A stretch of 50,358 nt of DNA from an uncultured Oscillospiraceae bacterium (GTDB lineage Bacteria > Bacillota > Clostridia > Oscillospirales > Acutalibacteraceae), in assembly GCA_900546265.1 (NCBI GenBank), contig URCA01000025.1, positions 1 through 50,358 of the forward strand, given 5' to 3'. Numbering within the stretch: position 1 is the stretch's first letter; the number at the start of each line of letters is the position of its first letter. Shown here in pieces: positions 8,961-17,279 of the stretch. The position numbers and the translations under genes are program-made. The notes below the pieces were generated by a model. It made no database searches and was not told where the DNA came from. It worked only from the letters and a program-made list of their open reading frames with translations.

Positions 8961-8969
8961 GACAAGCTG

Positions 8970-8995
8970 AGGCCTGCCGCATGCGCGGCAGGCCT
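8970..8995 (-). terminator. Hairpin at the end of the ABC exporter operon
   Basis: Arms AGGCCTGCCGC (8970-8980) and its complement (8985-8995) flank an ATGC loop. It lies just past the stop codon of the minus-strand exporter gene, between convergent genes. The T tail on the minus strand is poor, so its terminator role is likely but not certain. Confidence 0.55.
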
Positions 8996-9002
8996 TTGGT
9001 GT

Positions 9003-10868
9003 TTATTCCAGCTCAAACGCGCCGGTATACAGCCGGTAGTAGACGCCCTTTTCCTGGATCAGACTGTCGTGACTGCCTCGCTCAATTACCTCGCCGTGAT
9101 CCAACACCAGAATGGCGTCGGCGTTTTGAACGGTGGACAGCCGGTGGGCGATGACAAACACCGTGCGGCCCTTCATCAGACCGTCCATGCCCTTCTGAAC
9201 GATGGCTTCCGTGCGTGTGTCGATGCTGGAGGTGGCCTCGTCGAGGATCATAACCGGCGGATCGGCGATGGCCGCCCTGGCAATGGACAGCAGCTGCCGC
9301 TGCCCTTGCGACAGCCCAGCTCCCGCGCCGTTCAGCATGGTGTTGTATCCTTCGGGAAGCCGCTCGATAAACCCGTCAGCATTGGCCAGCCTGGCCGCAG
9401 CCCTCACCTCCTCATCGGTGGCGTCCGGCTTGCCGTAACGGATGTTTTCCGCCACGGTGCCGGTGAATAAATTGGTATCCTGCAGCACGATGCCCAGCGA
9501 ACGTCGGAGGTCGCTCTTGTGGATTTTATTGATGTTAATCCCGTCGTATCGGATTTTTCCGTCCGCAATGTCGTAGAAGCGGTTGAGAAGATTGGTGATG
9601 GTGGTCTTCCCGGCGCCAGTCGCGCCGACCAAGGCCACCTTTTGCCCCGGTTCGGCATACAGGGTGACCCCGTGCAGCACGGTTTTGTCCTCTTCATAGG
9701 CAAAGTCCACGTTGAAGAAACGGACATCTCCAGTCAATTTCGTGTAAGTAACCGACCCATCGCCGTGAGGGTGCTTCCAGGCCCATAAGCCGGTATGTTC
9801 TTCCGTTTCACAGAGTACGCCGTTTTCCTCGCGGGCGTTGACGAGAGAGACATAGCCTTCGTCCGTTTCCGGTTTCTCGTCCATAAGGGCGAAAATGCGG
9901 CCTGCGCCCGCCAGCGCCATGACCACGGAATTGAACTGCTGAGACATCTGGGAAATGGGCTGAGAGAAGCTTCTGGAAAGCTGCAGGAAGGCCGCGATAG
10001 CCCCCAGCGTCAGCGAGCTGATGCCGGACAGGGCCAGCGCGCCGCCTACGACGGCGACCAGTACATACTGGAGGTGGCCCATGTTTCCCATAATCGGCAT
10101 GAGAATGTTGGCGTATTTATTGGCGGCGTCGGCGTCCTCGAACAGCTCACCGTTAAGCCTGTCGAACTCCTCTTTGGCTTTTTCTTCATGACAGAACACC
10201 TTGATAACTTTCTGGCCGTGAACCATCTCTTCGATGTATCCGTTGAGCGACCCCAGAGAAGCCTGCTGGCGGATGAAGTACCGGCGGCTTTTTCCCGCCA
10301 CCTTCCGGCTGACCAGCAGCATACCTGCCACACAGAGCAGCACCAGAACCGTCAGCGGGATGCTGGTGGTTATCATGGCGATGAACACGGCCACCACGGT
10401 GATGACGGCGCTGAACATTTGGGGCAGGCTTTGGGAAACCGCCTGCCGGAGCGTATCGGTATCGTTGGTGTAAACGCTCATAATATCGCCGTGACTATGG
10501 GTGTCGAAATAGCGGATAGGCAGCGCCTGCATCCTGGCGAACAGCCCGTCGCGGATTTGCTTGAGAACCCCTTGGGAAACCGACACCATGATGCGATTAT
10601 AAGCGAATGCCGCCAGCGTTCCCGCCAAATAAACCACCGCCATCATCAGAATGGCCTGAAGCAGTCCTGTGAATACCGGAGAAGGGGAGAGGAGCAGCGG
10701 CGTGATGTAATCGTCGATCAGCCGCTGGGTGAATAAGGAACCGGCCACGCCGGTTATCGCGCTGACCAGAATGCAGATGAGCACGGCGCTCAGCTGCCCT
10801 TTATGGCCTTTCCAAACATAGCCCAGCAGCCTTTTGGCCGCCTTACCATCCATAGGAATTTTAGGCAT
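9003..10868 (-). CDS. ABC exporter half-transporter, canonical-site subunit (BmrD/TM288-like)
   Basis: The product has 621 residues: an N-terminal six-helix exporter membrane domain, then a nucleotide-binding domain. Walker A (GATGAGKTT), Walker B with the catalytic Glu (VMILDEATSS) and the switch His (VIAHRLSTV) are all intact. Its signature is LSQGQ instead of LSGGQ, as in the longer subunit of heterodimeric exporters. An extra ~30-residue segment precedes the nucleotide-binding domain. The start is ATG 10868, which overlaps the end of the upstream partner gene by 8 bp and lies behind AAGGAGAGCAG. Longer reading upstream is an artefact. It pairs with the next gene to form one exporter, likely for drugs or lipophilic compounds; the substrate is not shown by the sequence. 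Confidence 0.9.
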   Translation of the reverse strand: MPKIPMDGKAAKRLLGYVWKGHKGQLSAVLICILVSAITGVAGSLFTQRLIDDYITPLLLSPSPVFTGLLQAILMMAVVYLAGTLAAFAYNRIMVSVSQGVLKQIRDGLFARMQALPIRYFDTHSHGDIMSVYTNDTDTLRQAVSQSLPQMFSAVITVVAVFIAMITTSIPLTVLVLLCVAGMLLVSRKVAGKSRRYFIRQQASLGSLNGYIEEMVHGQKVIKVFCHEEKAKEEFDRLNGELFEDADAANKYANILMPIMGNMGHLQYVLVAVVGGALALSGISSLTLGAIAAFLQLSRSFSQPISQMSQQFNSVVMALAGAGRIFALMDEKPETDEGYVSLVNAREENGVLCETEEHTGLWAWKHPHGDGSVTYTKLTGDVRFFNVDFAYEEDKTVLHGVTLYAEPGQKVALVGATGAGKTTITNLLNRFYDIADGKIRYDGININKIHKSDLRRSLGIVLQDTNLFTGTVAENIRYGKPDATDEEVRAAARLANADGFIERLPEGYNTMLNGAGAGLSQGQRQLLSIARAAIADPPVMILDEATSSIDTRTEAIVQKGMDGLMKGRTVFVIAHRLSTVQNADAILVLDHGEVIERGSHDSLIQEKGVYYRLYTGAFELE

Positions 10869-12594
10869 GCATCTGCTCTCCTTTCGTTTGAGAAGTAAAG
10901 ACTTCCTGGTAAATGCGGTTAGTTTGCAGCAGCTGTTCGTGTGTGCCGATGCCATTGATGGCGCCGTTGTCCAGCACCAGGATGGTATCGGCGTCCTGTA
11001 TGGAGGATACCCGTTGCGCGATAATGAATTTGGTGGTGTCCGGCAGCTCGCTGCGGAAAGCCTGGCGGATGAGGGCATCGGTGCGGGTGTCCACGGCGCT
11101 GGTGGAATCGTCCAGAATCAGAATTTTCGGGCGCTTCAGCAGGGCGCGCGCAATACAAAGACGCTGCTTCTGGCCGCCTGACACATTGGCGCCGCCTTGC
11201 TCGATATGCGTGTCATACCCGTCGGGGAAGGCGCGGATGAAATCGTCCGCCTGGGCGAGCCGGCAGGCCCATACCAGTTCTTCATCCGTGGCGTTCTCGT
11301 TGCCCCACAGCAGATTCTCCCGGATCGTGCCGGAAAACAGTTCGTTTTTTTGCAGGACCATGGCCACGTTCTCCCGCAGGCTTTCCATATCGTACGCGCG
11401 CACATCCACCCCGCCGACCAACACACGCCCGCTGGTGGCGTCGTATAGACGGGGAATCAGCTGCACCAGGGTGGATTTGGAGCTGCCTGTTCCGCCCAGG
11501 ATTCCCACCGTATGGCCTGATGGGATCGAAAAGCTCACATCCCGCAGGCACAGCTTTTCCATATCGCTGCTGTAGCTGAAGGAAACGCCTTCGAAGGCCA
11601 CCGCCCCATCCTGTACATGGGTTATCGGCGCGGCGGGGTTTTGCAGGCTGCTGTCCTCGTCCAGCAGCTCGGCCGTCCGCTCGGCGGAGGTACGGGCTAT
11701 CGTCACCATCACCAGAATCATGGACAACATCATCAGGCTCATCAAAATCTGCATAGCGTAAGAAATCAGGCTGACCAGCTGGCCTGTCGTCATGCTGGAG
11801 CCCACAATCAGCTTGGCGCCAATCCAGGAGATTAACAGCATGCAGGTGTACAGGCACAGCTGCATCAGTGGCATGTTACAGGCCACTGTTTTTTCCGCCC
11901 GGCTGAAATCCCGGTATATCGTGTCGGAAACCTTGCCGAATTTTTCAATTTCGTGGTCTTCCCGCACAAAGGATTTCACCACCCGGATCCCCCGCAGATT
12001 TTCCTGAACGACATTGTTCAGCTTATCGTAGGTCAAAAATACCCGTTCGAAAATCGGATGCGCTTTGCGCGCCAATAAGAACAGGCCGAGTCCCAGCACC
12101 GGAATCACGCATAGAAACACCAGCGACAGCCGCGCGCTGATGGAAAACGCCATGCCCAGTGAGAACAGCAGCATTACCGGCGCCCGCACCGCTACCCGGA
12201 TAATCATCTGGTAGGCGTTTTGCAGATTGGTGACGTCGGTGGTCAGTCGTGTGACGATACCGGCGCTGGAGAATTTATCGATATTTGCAAAAGAAAACGT
12301 CTGCACCTTCCCGTATAGATCATGCCGGAGATTCCGGGCGAATCCCGCCGAAGCGCGGGCCGCAAAGCGTCCCGACAGCGCTCCGAACAGCATGGAGATG
12401 CCTGCCGACAAGGCCAGAAATATGCCCATTTTTATCAAATACGGCATATTCCCGGCGTTGATGCCGTTGTCAATGAGCCGGGCCATCAACAGAGGAATGA
12501 CCACTTCCATGACCACTTCCATCGTCACGCAGAGAGGGGCCAGTATCGAATCCCGTTTGAATTCCCTCACACAACTTGCCAGTCGTTTTATCAT
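10861..12594 (-). CDS. ABC exporter half-transporter, degenerate-site subunit (BmrC/TM287-like)
   Basis: The product has 577 residues: an exporter membrane domain followed by a nucleotide-binding domain. Walker A is GGTGSSKST and the signature VSGGQ is canonical. However, the Walker B catalytic Glu is Asp (ILILDDSTSA) and the switch His is Gln (IIAQRVSS). This is the pattern of the degenerate-site subunit of heterodimeric exporters such as TM287/288. I chose ATG 12594, not the ATG at 12609, because the latter begins the GGAGGT ribosome binding site. It is followed with an 8-bp overlap by the second subunit and preceded by marR, so the three form a probable regulated efflux operon. Confidence 0.9.
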   Translation of the reverse strand: MIKRLASCVREFKRDSILAPLCVTMEVVMEVVIPLLMARLIDNGINAGNMPYLIKMGIFLALSAGISMLFGALSGRFAARASAGFARNLRHDLYGKVQTFSFANIDKFSSAGIVTRLTTDVTNLQNAYQMIIRVAVRAPVMLLFSLGMAFSISARLSLVFLCVIPVLGLGLFLLARKAHPIFERVFLTYDKLNNVVQENLRGIRVVKSFVREDHEIEKFGKVSDTIYRDFSRAEKTVACNMPLMQLCLYTCMLLISWIGAKLIVGSSMTTGQLVSLISYAMQILMSLMMLSMILVMVTIARTSAERTAELLDEDSSLQNPAAPITHVQDGAVAFEGVSFSYSSDMEKLCLRDVSFSIPSGHTVGILGGTGSSKSTLVQLIPRLYDATSGRVLVGGVDVRAYDMESLRENVAMVLQKNELFSGTIRENLLWGNENATDEELVWACRLAQADDFIRAFPDGYDTHIEQGGANVSGGQKQRLCIARALLKRPKILILDDSTSAVDTRTDALIRQAFRSELPDTTKFIIAQRVSSIQDADTILVLDNGAINGIGTHEQLLQTNRIYQEVFTSQTKGEQMHA

Positions 12595-12612
12595 ACACAG
12601 TACCTCCATTAT

Positions 12613-12641
12613 GTTAGCAGACTATCAGTCAGTTACCTAAC
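12613..12641 (-). promoter_or_regulatory. Second GTTAG/CTAAC half-site pair upstream of the exporter genes
   Basis: GTTAG (12613-12617) and CTAAC (12637-12641) are the same half-sites as those in the marR promoter operator, here 19 bp apart, directly upstream of the exporter ribosome binding site. This could be a second MarR site, though the wide spacing weakens it. Confidence 0.35.
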
Positions 12642-12657
12642 AGTTTGCTTTGGCAAA

Positions 12658-12684
12658 TAACCTCTTTTTAGAAAAAAGAGGTTA
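12658..12684 (-). terminator. Hairpin overlapping the marR stop codon
   Basis: Arms of 12 bases (12658-12669 and 12673-12684) pair perfectly around an AGA loop. The right arm contains the marR stop codon. It lies between marR and the exporter genes and could act as a leaky terminator or mRNA-stability element. The T tail on the minus strand is short. Confidence 0.5.
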
Positions 12685-13110
12685 CGACAAATTTTGTTTG
12701 ATTTTTTCCGCCACGTCAAAAAAGATTTGCAAATCCCGCGCCGGAATGCCGCGCGCCATCAAGGCCTCTGTTTCCGCGATTTGTTCCCGGATCTTTTCAT
12801 GAATAGCCACCGCGCTGTCCGTCAGGGCCACCCTTTTTAACCGGGCGTCCTCCGCCACGCTTTCCCGATACACAATGCCCCGTTCCTCCATCAGCCGCAA
12901 AAGCCCGGAGGCGGTGGACCGCCGAATGGAAAAGTGCGCTTCGAGATCCCGCTGAAAAATGATGCTTTCCCGGTTCTGATAGAGAAAATCAATGATTTCC
13001 GCATGCATTTTGGTCGGGGGAGGGCCGCCGGGAGACGGATGGGTTTCAAACATCCGCCGCTTGAGCAAATTGGAGAGCGTCCGAATGGTAAGCCCAATGG
13101 AATGTTCCAC
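12682..13110 (-). CDS. MarR family transcriptional regulator
   Basis: The product has 142 residues with the MarR winged-helix layout. A dimerisation helix comes first (SIGLTIRTLSNLLKRR), then the recognition helix (IRRSTASGLLRLMEERGIVYRE), the wing (DARLKRVALTD) and a C-terminal dimer helix. The start is GTG 13110, placed behind AAGGAGGG. It probably represses itself and the exporter until a ligand binds. This is supported by the operator-like repeat inside its promoter and by the exporter genes directly downstream on the same strand. Confidence 0.88.
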   Translation of the reverse strand: MEHSIGLTIRTLSNLLKRRMFETHPSPGGPPPTKMHAEIIDFLYQNRESIIFQRDLEAHFSIRRSTASGLLRLMEERGIVYRESVAEDARLKRVALTDSAVAIHEKIREQIAETEALMARGIPARDLQIFFDVAEKIKQNLS

Positions 13111-13128
13111 TAGTATATCCCTCCTTTT

Positions 13129-13171
13129 GTTAGGATGCTAACATTATAAGGCGTTTCAATGCCTCTGTCAA
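13129..13171 (-). promoter_or_regulatory. marR promoter with overlapping operator
   Basis: Read on the minus strand: TTGACA (13166-13171), a 17-bp spacer, then TATAAT (13143-13148), a perfect sigma-A consensus. Directly after the -10 element comes GTTAG-N4-CTAAC (13129-13142) covering the expected transcription start. This is the classical position for an autorepressor. Confidence 0.85.
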
Positions 13172-13185
13172 TCCCTTTTTTATAA

Positions 13186-13217
13186 GAAATCGCCGCCTCC
13201 ATCTGGAGACGGCGATT
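13186..13217 (-). terminator. Terminator after oleate hydratase
   Basis: Near-perfect arms (ATCGCCGCCTCCA, 13189-13201, against 13204-13216, one mismatch) sit just past the ohyA stop codon, followed on the minus strand by a TTTCTT tail. Confidence 0.75.
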
Positions 13218-13223
13218 GTTTGT

Positions 13224-14999
13224 TTACACGACGTGATGTTCCCGGAGCAGTTTTCCGATATCTGTACCATCCACCTTTTTCAGCATTTCCTTTAAAACCA
13301 GCTTATCGATGAAGCCAAGGTCCATATCGGTGATGGGCTTTCCATCGCGCAGCTGTACGGTGGAATTGAGCAAATCCCGGATGTCGTATACGCTGCCCCA
13401 CACCTCCGGTACGCCGCGATCGATGTTTAGCAGGGTGTATACGGCTTCCATGCCGGTGCGGATCGAGTACTCGGTTGTGAAGATGGTATCGCGCGCGGTT
13501 TCGGCAAACTGGCCGAGGAAGGCGAAGTTCACGGAGCCCTCGGGCACGACAAGTGGGCGATCGCCTTTAGCCCGGGGCATGAAGAAAGCGGTGATATACG
13601 GCATCATACAGGGGATAGTGTTGGCGCTGCTTTCAGCAAGATCCGGTATTTCGCTTTCCGGCACGCCCATATGGTACAGCCATTCCATGCAGATTTCCTT
13701 ACCAGTGCACTCCCGCATGGCCTTTTTGACGTAGTTGCCTGGCTTATCGCTGAACAGCCCATAAATCCAGCCCACCAGCTGTCCTTTGGGCTGCGAATGG
13801 AACTGGGGCTGCCGGTTGAAGGTCCAGCTGAGCAGCCAGTTGGAATCTTTGGCGGTGACGATGCCTCCGGTCACCACCTTGCCGGAGAAGGGATCCCGCT
13901 GGCAAATCCGCTGGATATACGGCGGAATTTTGTCATCCAACGTCGTGACCGTGGCGCTCATCCAATTGCTTTGTTCCGGATCGCGGCAGAATTTATCCGG
14001 GCGACCGAAGGATGGATCCTGCGCGGCGATTTTGCGCCACATGTCCCAGCCGCCGCCTTCTTTGATTTCCGTGTGGAAGGCCGCCGGCTCGTTCTGGCTG
14101 CCGAGAGAGGAGTTCTCCACGCAGCCGCCGTTGGTAATAAAAACGAGATCGTTTTCCGTCAGGCTGATGGTTTCCTCTTTGCCGTCGCGGAGGATCCGAA
14201 TGTGTCTGGCCGTTTTCCGTTCTCCCTGTATGTCGAATTCCACATTGACGACCTTGGTGCCGTAGTGAAATTGCACGCCGTGATTTTCCAAATAGCGGAT
14301 CATCGGCAGGATCATGGATTCATACTGATTGTATTTGGTGAACCGCAGCGCCGTGAAGTCGGGGAGACCGCCCACATGATGGATAAACCGTTTGATGTAT
14401 AGCTTCATTTCCAGGGCGGAATGCCAGTTCTCGAAAGCGAACATGGTCCGCCAATACAGCCAGAAATTGGAGTTCAAAACCTCATCGCTGAAGTATTCGT
14501 CGATGCGCTTGTCGTACAGGTCTTCATCCGGTGTAAAGAACAGGCGCATGATTTCCAAGGCGCCCTTATCCGATAGTCCGAATTTCTTGTCGGTATGGGC
14601 ATCTTCTCCCTGCCGGACTGTTGCACGCATCAGGGAGTAATTCGGATCTTTTTTGTTGAGCCAATAGTATTCGTCGAGAACGCTTACTCCCTCGGTTTCG
14701 ATAGACGGAATCGAACGGAACAGATCCCACATGCATTCGAAGTGGTTGTCCATCTCCCGTCCGCCCCGCATAACATACCCCAGGTTTTCATACAGAAAAC
14801 CGTCGCAGGCTCCGCCCGGAATCATATCCTTTTCAAGAATATGAATGTGCTCGCCCTTCATCTGTCCGTCCCGGACAAGAAAGCAGGCGGCGGCCAGCGC
14901 GGCGAGACCGGAGCCCACGATATACGCGGATTTATGGTCGACGCCTTGCGGCTTCTCTGGACGGGCAAACGCTTCGTAGTTTCCGCTGGAATAATACAT
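13224..14999 (-). CDS. ohyA: Oleate hydratase (myosin-cross-reactive antigen family)
   Basis: The product has 591 residues, the standard length of the family. The enzyme adds water to the cis-9 double bond of oleate and linoleate to give 10-hydroxy fatty acids, using FAD as a structural cofactor. The N-terminal GSGLAALAAACFLVRDG is the dinucleotide-binding motif. MRGGREMDNHFECMWDLF holds the conserved acidic residue that activates water. Further family stretches are ENWHSALEMKLYIKRF, TKYNQYESMILP and the C-terminal FLGQFAETARDTIFTTEYSIRTGMEA. The start lies behind CGGAGGTC. A TetR regulator gene lies just upstream on the same strand. In gut bacteria this enzyme is linked to detoxifying unsaturated fatty acids (family knowledge). 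Confidence 0.96.
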   Translation of the reverse strand: MYYSSGNYEAFARPEKPQGVDHKSAYIVGSGLAALAAACFLVRDGQMKGEHIHILEKDMIPGGACDGFLYENLGYVMRGGREMDNHFECMWDLFRSIPSIETEGVSVLDEYYWLNKKDPNYSLMRATVRQGEDAHTDKKFGLSDKGALEIMRLFFTPDEDLYDKRIDEYFSDEVLNSNFWLYWRTMFAFENWHSALEMKLYIKRFIHHVGGLPDFTALRFTKYNQYESMILPMIRYLENHGVQFHYGTKVVNVEFDIQGERKTARHIRILRDGKEETISLTENDLVFITNGGCVENSSLGSQNEPAAFHTEIKEGGGWDMWRKIAAQDPSFGRPDKFCRDPEQSNWMSATVTTLDDKIPPYIQRICQRDPFSGKVVTGGIVTAKDSNWLLSWTFNRQPQFHSQPKGQLVGWIYGLFSDKPGNYVKKAMRECTGKEICMEWLYHMGVPESEIPDLAESSANTIPCMMPYITAFFMPRAKGDRPLVVPEGSVNFAFLGQFAETARDTIFTTEYSIRTGMEAVYTLLNIDRGVPEVWGSVYDIRDLLNSTVQLRDGKPITDMDLGFIDKLVLKEMLKKVDGTDIGKLLREHHVV

Positions 15000-15079
15000 A
15001 ATCCATGACCTCCGTTTGTTTTGGGGATTCTGTCATCATTCTAGCGCAGAAGGCGGCCGTCTGCCATAAACAAAACAAA

Positions 15080-15106
15080 CGCTCTGATGAAACTTTCATC
15101 AGAGCG
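15080..15106 (-). terminator. Terminator after the TetR gene
   Basis: Perfect 13-base arms (15080-15092 and 15094-15106) around a single central base are followed on the minus strand by a T-rich run (TTTGTTTTGTTT). This separates the TetR transcript from ohyA, so ohyA should have its own promoter in 15000-15080. Confidence 0.85.
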
Positions 15107-15127
15107 CGGGAACTGTCCAATTTTTAA

Positions 15128-15709
15128 TCATTCTGGTTCTTTTGATAAAGGCTTGTCGGTGCGGTAATGGTTCAGCGCGGAGGTGATGTTGCCGCGCACC
15201 AGGGAGGCCAATCGATCGGTCAGAAGCTGCGGATCGTCTTTCATACCGTTGCGGATCCAGTCCAGAATTAGTCCGACAAAAGCGAATTTATAAAAATCCG
15301 CGATGAAGCGCTTATCCTCCTCCCGGACAGACATGCCAACGGATTTTTCCTCCACGACGCCGATCAGTAAATCGTAGGTGAGCTTATACAGGTAAATCTC
15401 CACCTGCTCGCGGCTGACGGAGTGATACACATTGAGGATAAACGGCTTGTTGGCAATAACCGCTTCCAATATCTGCAGAAATCCCTGCTGCCAGGTGTCA
15501 TAGGTCTTTTTCCCCTCCAGCGCCTTGGAGGCATCCTCTACACACGACCATTCTACGAGATCGTAGATATCCTTGAAATGGTAGTAAAAGGTCATGCGGC
15601 TGATGCCGCAGTCTTCCGCAATGTCATTGATGGTGATTTTGTCGAGCGGCTTTTGGAGCATGAGATTTTTCAGGGAAGCTTCCAGCGCTCTCTTGGTTGT
15701 CTGGGACAT
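15128..15709 (-). CDS. TetR/AcrR family transcriptional regulator
   Basis: The product has 193 residues. The N-terminal helix-turn-helix (ITINDIAEDCGISRMTFYYHFKDIYDLVEW) is typical of TetR regulators of the DhaS-like group. The C-terminal ~130 residues form a helical ligand domain. I chose ATG 15709, because GGAGG stands eight bases before it. A longer in-frame reading would add 43 residues that overlap a GGDEF relic in another frame. Its place just upstream of ohyA on the same strand suggests it senses fatty acids and controls the hydratase (inference, not shown directly). Confidence 0.87.
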   Translation of the reverse strand: MSQTTKRALEASLKNLMLQKPLDKITINDIAEDCGISRMTFYYHFKDIYDLVEWSCVEDASKALEGKKTYDTWQQGFLQILEAVIANKPFILNVYHSVSREQVEIYLYKLTYDLLIGVVEEKSVGMSVREEDKRFIADFYKFAFVGLILDWIRNGMKDDPQLLTDRLASLVRGNITSALNHYRTDKPLSKEPE

Positions 15710-15734
15710 ATTGAGAGCCTCCAAATTCAAGTTC

Positions 15735-15860
15735 TTAAGGCACAAAGTAAATGGTGTTTTTCCCGCCTTGCTTCGCCGTATACAGCGCTTCGTCCCCTTT
15801 TTGCCAACACTTTTTATTGATACCAGATGTGGCGGCAAAACTCTTCGGCGTCGTTCGAAA
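15735..15860 (-). pseudogene. GGDEF domain C-terminal relic
   Basis: On the minus strand, one frame ends in KGDEALYTAKQGGKNTIYFV-P and a TAA at 15735-15737. This is the characteristic last helix and strand of diguanylate-cyclase GGDEF domains (consensus A-D-x-A-L-Y-x-A-K-x-x-G-K-N). An SGIN segment about a dozen residues upstream resembles the domain's TASIGI strand, but the ~20 residues usually lying between are missing, and no GGDEF active-site motif lies upstream. It is therefore a decayed remnant. It ends 26 bp before the TetR start. Confidence 0.5.
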
Positions 15861-15977
15861 GAGCCGTAGTCTCTCCTTTATGGTACAAACAGGCGGAGCG
15901 CATCCATGCGCTGCTGTCGATTTCCGTTTCTATTATAGGCTTCCGGGGGAGAGGTGTCAATTTTTTGAGCGGCGGCG

Positions 15978-17054
15978 CTATTTCCTGTAATAGCGCTTGC
16001 CGTTTTCTCCGATTTCAAAAAATTGATCCGAAGCCTCGAAAACCTGGCCGAATACCAGCCGGTTGGTTTTATCGTATTGTTTACAATACCCGTCATAGGT
16101 CACAGAAGCACCGCGGCTGTAAGAACCCGGACTGTAAACAAAAAAAGAGTCCTCCAGGATCTTGATTTTTGGGTACAAACAGAAATCATATGTGGCCTTG
16201 AGGGTAAAATCCGCTTCTAGAACCCCCAGTTTATCCGCCGCGGCGACGATTTGATCCTGAAAATAAGCCGCCACAATATGCGGGCTTTGATAAGTCGCGC
16301 TTTTCGCCACCTGTCCCGCAGGATCGAGTTCCTTCAAAAACGTGCTGCCCGCGCCAGTAGTATTTCCGCTAAAAAGAACGTCACCGTTTGGCGAGATGTC
16401 CTGAATGAAAAAGTTATCCTCATGCATCTCGCCGCTATACGTCCACTCTACCGAAAAATTGTCGCTAATCCGGCTGATAGCCCATTGGTCGCCAGTGTAC
16501 CCTACGGAGATATAGCCTCCCAAGGGATAATTGAAGGTATAGCAGGTCGAAAGGTTTGGAATTTCAGGTGAGATGGTTTTTTGGCCTTCTATGCTGATTT
16601 GGCAATAAACCGTCGCCGGATCGGGGGATGATTGCAAATTTACCAGTAATGCACCGCTCGCCGTTAATAAAAAATTGGAATTCGAGAATTCGTCTAGAGC
16701 CAATGTCGTTTTCCAAAGAAGCGTTCCTTGTTCATTGTAGAAGGCAACCTCTCCGCTTTTGGAAGCATAAAAGAACTTTCCGTCTCGCAGCGCATATATC
16801 CGTCCATCCGTCTGCGTTTTTATCTCCCAATTCTTTTTCCCATTCTTGTCAAAGGCGTTCAGGTAATACGTTGATGAGTTCCCGCTATCATAGGAGGTCA
16901 AGTAAATAGAGGCGGCAGATTCCGTAAAAGACGAGACTTGCCCCCGAAACGAAAGGCGGACGGAATCAGACGGATTCTGTGCTGTGCAGGCGGGTGCGAG
17001 CATAACCGCTAGCCCCAGCAGCGCGCCCTTGGCTATCCGAAATCTTATTGCCAT
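15978..17054 (-). CDS. Secreted lipoprotein, beta-propeller-like
   Basis: The product has 358 residues. It begins with a lipoprotein signal peptide: basic MAIRFRIAKG, a hydrophobic stretch, and the lipobox LAPAC with C23 as the lipidated residue. The mature part has repeating short strands with aromatic/Gly turns (FDKNGKKNWEIKT, YNEQGTLLWKTT, ISPNGDVLFSG, LDPAGQVAKSA), a pattern like PQQ/WD-type beta-propellers. No enzyme motif was seen and no family was recognised. It would be anchored on the outer face of the membrane. GGAGGGG precedes the ATG. It stands alone, 225 bp divergently upstream of topB. Confidence 0.7.
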   Translation of the reverse strand: MAIRFRIAKGALLGLAVMLAPACTAQNPSDSVRLSFRGQVSSFTESAASIYLTSYDSGNSSTYYLNAFDKNGKKNWEIKTQTDGRIYALRDGKFFYASKSGEVAFYNEQGTLLWKTTLALDEFSNSNFLLTASGALLVNLQSSPDPATVYCQISIEGQKTISPEIPNLSTCYTFNYPLGGYISVGYTGDQWAISRISDNFSVEWTYSGEMHEDNFFIQDISPNGDVLFSGNTTGAGSTFLKELDPAGQVAKSATYQSPHIVAAYFQDQIVAAADKLGVLEADFTLKATYDFCLYPKIKILEDSFFVYSPGSYSRGASVTYDGYCKQYDKTNRLVFGQVFEASDQFFEIGENGKRYYRK

Positions 17055-17279
17055 ATAATGCCCCTCCTTATACCTCTCTTAAATTCATCCTCGTAAATCA
17101 TATCATAAAACCCCAAAAATGTCGACGTTCAAGGGGGAATTTACAAAATCAGACGAAACAATAGGAAAGAGGCAACGCGGCTGACATACCGGGCGGCACG
17201 GTCGATCGACTTCTGGAAGATTATGTGTTATGATAAGTAACAACGACTATCTCGGATAAAAGGATGTAGCGATTGCCAT

